NCBI GenBank assembly: GCA_031418775.1
Contig: JANOJN010000117.1
Location: forward strand, 1-7,292
Origin: JANLQX01 sp031418775
GTDB lineage: Bacteria > Actinomycetota > Acidimicrobiia > Acidimicrobiales > JANYDT01
DNA length: 7,292 bases
Reading direction: 5' to 3'
Within the stretch, counting starts at the first letter, position 1. Each line of letters opens with the position of its first letter. Shown here one piece after another: positions 4,853 through 7,292 of this stretch. The translations under genes were made by a program, and so were the position numbers. The notes beneath the pieces were generated by a model. That model saw only the letters and a program-made list of their open reading frames with translations. It was not told the DNA's origin and searched no databases.

Positions 4853-7292
4853 ATGAAGTCGACTGCGCGGGTCGTCGTGATCGGCGGTGGCGTCGTCGGC
4901 GCCAGCGTGCTTTATCACCTGACGAAGGCCGGCTGGACCGATGTGGTGCTCCTCGAGCGCAAGGAGCTCACCCACGGCTCGACCTGGCATGCGGCGGGCG
5001 GCATGCACACGCTCAACGGCGATCCGAACGTGGCCAAGCTTCAGCAGTACACGGTCAACCTGTACAAGACAATCGAGGCGGAGTCGGGACAGAACTGCTC
5101 CATTCACCTTCCCGGCGGCATCATGCTCGCCGACACCCCGGAACGGCTCGACTGGCTGAAGATGGCCCAGGCCCGTGGCCGCTACCTCGGCATGGGTCTG
5201 GAGATGATCTCCATGGCGGAAGCGGCCGAGATCCATCCGCTGGTCGACCCGAAGCACTTCCTAGGTTGTCTCTACGATCCCGACGAAGGCCACGTCGACC
5301 CGTCGGGTGTCACCCACGCGTATGCCATATGTGCGCGTAACGCCGGGGCCGAGGTGTACCGCCACACGATGGTCGAGGCTCTCGAGCCGAGGGCTGACGG
5401 CACGTGGACGGTTCGAACGAACAAGGGCGACATCCACGCCGAGCACGTCGTGAATGCGGGCGGGCTCTGGGCTCGCGAGGTCGGGCGTATGGTCGGCATC
5501 GAACTTCCGGTCCTCGCCTTCGAGCACATGTATCTGCTCACCGACGACATGCCCGAGATCGTCGAATACCGGGAGAAGCACGGCAAGGAACTGCCGATGT
5601 CGGTCGACTTCGCCGGCGAGTCATACTTCCGTCAAGAGGGCGACTCGATGCTCCTGGGCAGCTATGAGTACGACTGCGTGGCGTGGTCGCCGAAACAGAC
5701 CCCGTGGGAGTTCGGCGCCCAGCTGCTCACCCCCGATCTCGATCGGCTGGAGAAGCCGCTCAGCATCGCCTTCGAGCACTACCCGAGGCTGCAAGACGTC
5801 GGCATCAAGCGGGTCATCAACGGTCCGTTCACCTTCGCACCCGATGGCAACCCGCTGGTTGGTCCCGTCCGCGGTCTGCGGAACTTCTGGACGGCATGCG
5901 GCGTGATGGCAGGTCTGTCCCAGGGCGGTGGCGTCGGCCTCGCGCTGGCGGCCTGGATGACCGAGGGTGACCCGGGCATGGACATCTGGGGCATGGACGT
6001 CGCTCGCTACGGCGACTACGCCACGCTCGGCTATACCGCGCTGAAGGCGAAGGAGAACTACCAGCGCCGCTTTCGTATCCAATTCCCGAACGAAGAACTT
6101 CCTGCCGGTCGTCCGCTGCTGACCACACCGATCTATCAGCGCCAGTGCGACGCCAACGCGGTGTGGGGTGCATCGTTCGGTCTCGAATCACCGCTGTGGT
6201 TCCAGGAGCCCGGCAAGGAGCCGGTCGAGAACGTCACGTTCAAGCGGTCGAACGCCTTCCCGGTGGTGGGCGCAGAATGCCGGAACGTGCGCGAGGCGGT
6301 CGGCCTCACCGAGGTCTCGAACTTCGCCAAGTACGAGGTCACGGGTTCGGGCGCCGAGGCTTGGTTGTCGACCCTGCTGACCCAGCGCATGCCCAAGGTC
6401 GGCAAGGTCGCGCTCACGGCGATGCTCAACCACCGCGGCCGCATCGAAGGGGAGTTCACCGTCGCGCGGCTAGCTGACGACCACTTCTTCCTGTTTGGTT
6501 CGCTGCCGGCCGAGGTCCACCACTCGCGCTGGTTCATGCATCACCTGCCGACCGACGGCAGTGTTGAGTTCAAGGTTCGTGGCCTCGGCCTCACCGGTCT
6601 GTCCATCGCCGGCCCGCGGGCGCGCGACGTGCTCGCCAAGGTGACGGATGCTGATGTCTCGAACGCGGCGTTCCCGTTCATGTCGTTCCGCAAACTGGAG
6701 TGCGGCATGGTTCCGGCCCTGGTCGGACGTCTCACGTATTCGGGCGATCTCGGTTACGAACTCTGGGTCGAACCGCAGTACCAGCTCGCCCTGTTCGACC
6801 GGATCATGGAGTCGGGCGAGGAGTTCGGCATCAAGCTCTTCGGGCTTCGGGCACTGCTGTCGATGCGCCTGGAGAAGAGCTTCGGTACCTGGTTTCGTGA
6901 GTACCGACCGATCTACACACCGCTCGAAGCCGGCATCTTGAGCTACGTGAAGCTCGACCACGATTTCATCGGTCGGGCTGCCCACGAGGCCGAGCTTGCG
7001 CGTGGTCCCGAGCGCCGTCTCGTCACGTTTGTCGTCGATGTGGTCGAGGGCGAAGATGCCGCCGATGTGATCGGCGACGAGCCCGTGTGGCACACCGATG
7101 CCGATGGCACCGCCAAGGTTGTCGGCTGGATCACGTCGGGTGGCTATACCCACTACGTCGGCAAGTCGGTCGCCCTCGGGTACATCCCGGCGGCGCTGGC
7201 GGAGAAGGGCAACGAGGGCTTCGAGATCGAGATCATCGGCGAGCGCCGAAAGGCGCACCTGCAGCACGAGCCGTTGCTCGACCCCGCCGGCA
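4853..7292 (+). CDS. FAD-dependent oxidoreductase/GcvT fusion, dimethylglycine/sarcosine dehydrogenase-like, 3' partial
   Basis: At least 813 residues, open to the window end. Family members oxidatively demethylate N-methylglycines or related amines and pass the one-carbon unit to tetrahydrofolate in the cytoplasm. The N-terminal DAO domain (~5-365) has the FAD-binding VVVIGGGVVGAS (GxGxxG at G11, G13, G16), the E35 that closes the ADP-binding fold (LLERKEL), and the STWHAAGG motif. H45 of that motif corresponds to the histidine that binds FAD covalently in dimethylglycine and sarcosine dehydrogenases. An FAO_M-like middle part (~370-425) is followed by a GcvT aminomethyltransferase domain (~428-690, with GLRALLSMRLEKSFGTWFRE near 664-683) and a GcvT C-terminal barrel (~715-805). 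The final residues HEPLLDPAG resemble the family's end, so only a few codons are missing. The ATG at 4853 fits the family start. The in-frame ATG at 4796 would add 19 residues, but that stretch has low third-position G+C (8 of 18 codons), unlike the gene body. The exact substrate is unknown. Confidence 0.9.
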   Translation, partial: MKSTARVVVIGGGVVGASVLYHLTKAGWTDVVLLERKELTHGSTWHAAGGMHTLNGDPNVAKLQQYTVNLYKTIEAESGQNCSIHLPGGIMLADTPERLDWLKMAQARGRYLGMGLEMISMAEAAEIHPLVDPKHFLGCLYDPDEGHVDPSGVTHAYAICARNAGAEVYRHTMVEALEPRADGTWTVRTNKGDIHAEHVVNAGGLWAREVGRMVGIELPVLAFEHMYLLTDDMPEIVEYREKHGKELPMSVDFAGESYFRQEGDSMLLGSYEYDCVAWSPKQTPWEFGAQLLTPDLDRLEKPLSIAFEHYPRLQDVGIKRVINGPFTFAPDGNPLVGPVRGLRNFWTACGVMAGLSQGGGVGLALAAWMTEGDPGMDIWGMDVARYGDYATLGYTALKAKENYQRRFRIQFPNEELPAGRPLLTTPIYQRQCDANAVWGASFGLESPLWFQEPGKEPVENVTFKRSNAFPVVGAECRNVREAVGLTEVSNFAKYEVTGSGAEAWLSTLLTQRMPKVGKVALTAMLNHRGRIEGEFTVARLADDHFFLFGSLPAEVHHSRWFMHHLPTDGSVEFKVRGLGLTGLSIAGPRARDVLAKVTDADVSNAAFPFMSFRKLECGMVPALVGRLTYSGDLGYELWVEPQYQLALFDRIMESGEEFGIKLFGLRALLSMRLEKSFGTWFREYRPIYTPLEAGILSYVKLDHDFIGRAAHEAELARGPERRLVTFVVDVVEGEDAADVIGDEPVWHTDADGTAKVVGWITSGGYTHYVGKSVALGYIPAALAEKGNEGFEIEIIGERRKAHLQHEPLLDPAG

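Noticed and set aside
4411..5340. A 309-codon plus-strand frame crossing the intergenic region
   Set aside because: It is Arg/Ser-rich and overlaps two well-supported genes in other frames.
6470..7267. A 265-codon minus-strand frame opposite the GcvT domain
   Set aside because: The plus-strand GcvT domain is continuous and conserved here; the antisense frame is a by-product of strong codon bias.

Overview
This 7.3 kb, high-GC window (roughly two-thirds G+C by eye) looks like an actinobacterial chromosome. Long Thr/Pro 'TTTT' linkers in a secreted protein, the codon bias, and the pairing of MttB-like and GcvT-type genes suggest a relative of the Acidimicrobiia (Ilumatobacter-like). That placement is an inference from style, not a database result. 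Three protein genes fill almost the whole window, and I see no RNA gene, insertion sequence, CRISPR array or origin.

Layout: (1) bases 1-1443, plus strand, hold the 3' portion of a trimethylamine methyltransferase (MttB) family gene without an amber/pyrrolysine codon. (2) Bases 1454-4675, minus strand, hold a 1073-residue secreted multidomain protein. It has a signal peptide, a domain like the C-terminal part of the N,N-dimethylformamidase large subunit, and three jelly-roll carbohydrate-binding-like modules joined by Thr-rich linkers, one of which contains 23 consecutive threonines. (3) Bases 4853-7292, plus strand, hold a nearly complete FAD-dependent oxidoreductase/GcvT fusion of the dimethylglycine/sarcosine dehydrogenase family, cut by the window end within its last few codons.

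Genes 1 and 2 converge. Their stop codons lie 10 bp apart and both sit inside one short palindrome that may act as a two-way terminator. Genes 2 and 3 diverge from a 177-bp intergenic region with a -10-like element and nested inverted repeats.

Genes 1 and 3 belong to families that take methyl groups from quaternary or tertiary amines (betaines, methylated glycines) and pass them to corrinoid or tetrahydrofolate carriers, so the locus may serve methylated-amine and C1 catabolism. The secreted gene between them is in the opposite orientation. Its dimethylformamidase-like domain makes a link to N-methyl compounds tempting but unproven. I found no clearly new system. The most unusual items are the expanded threonine tract, the cysteine-free modular secreted protein with candidate metal-ligand residues, and the palindrome spanning both stop codons.
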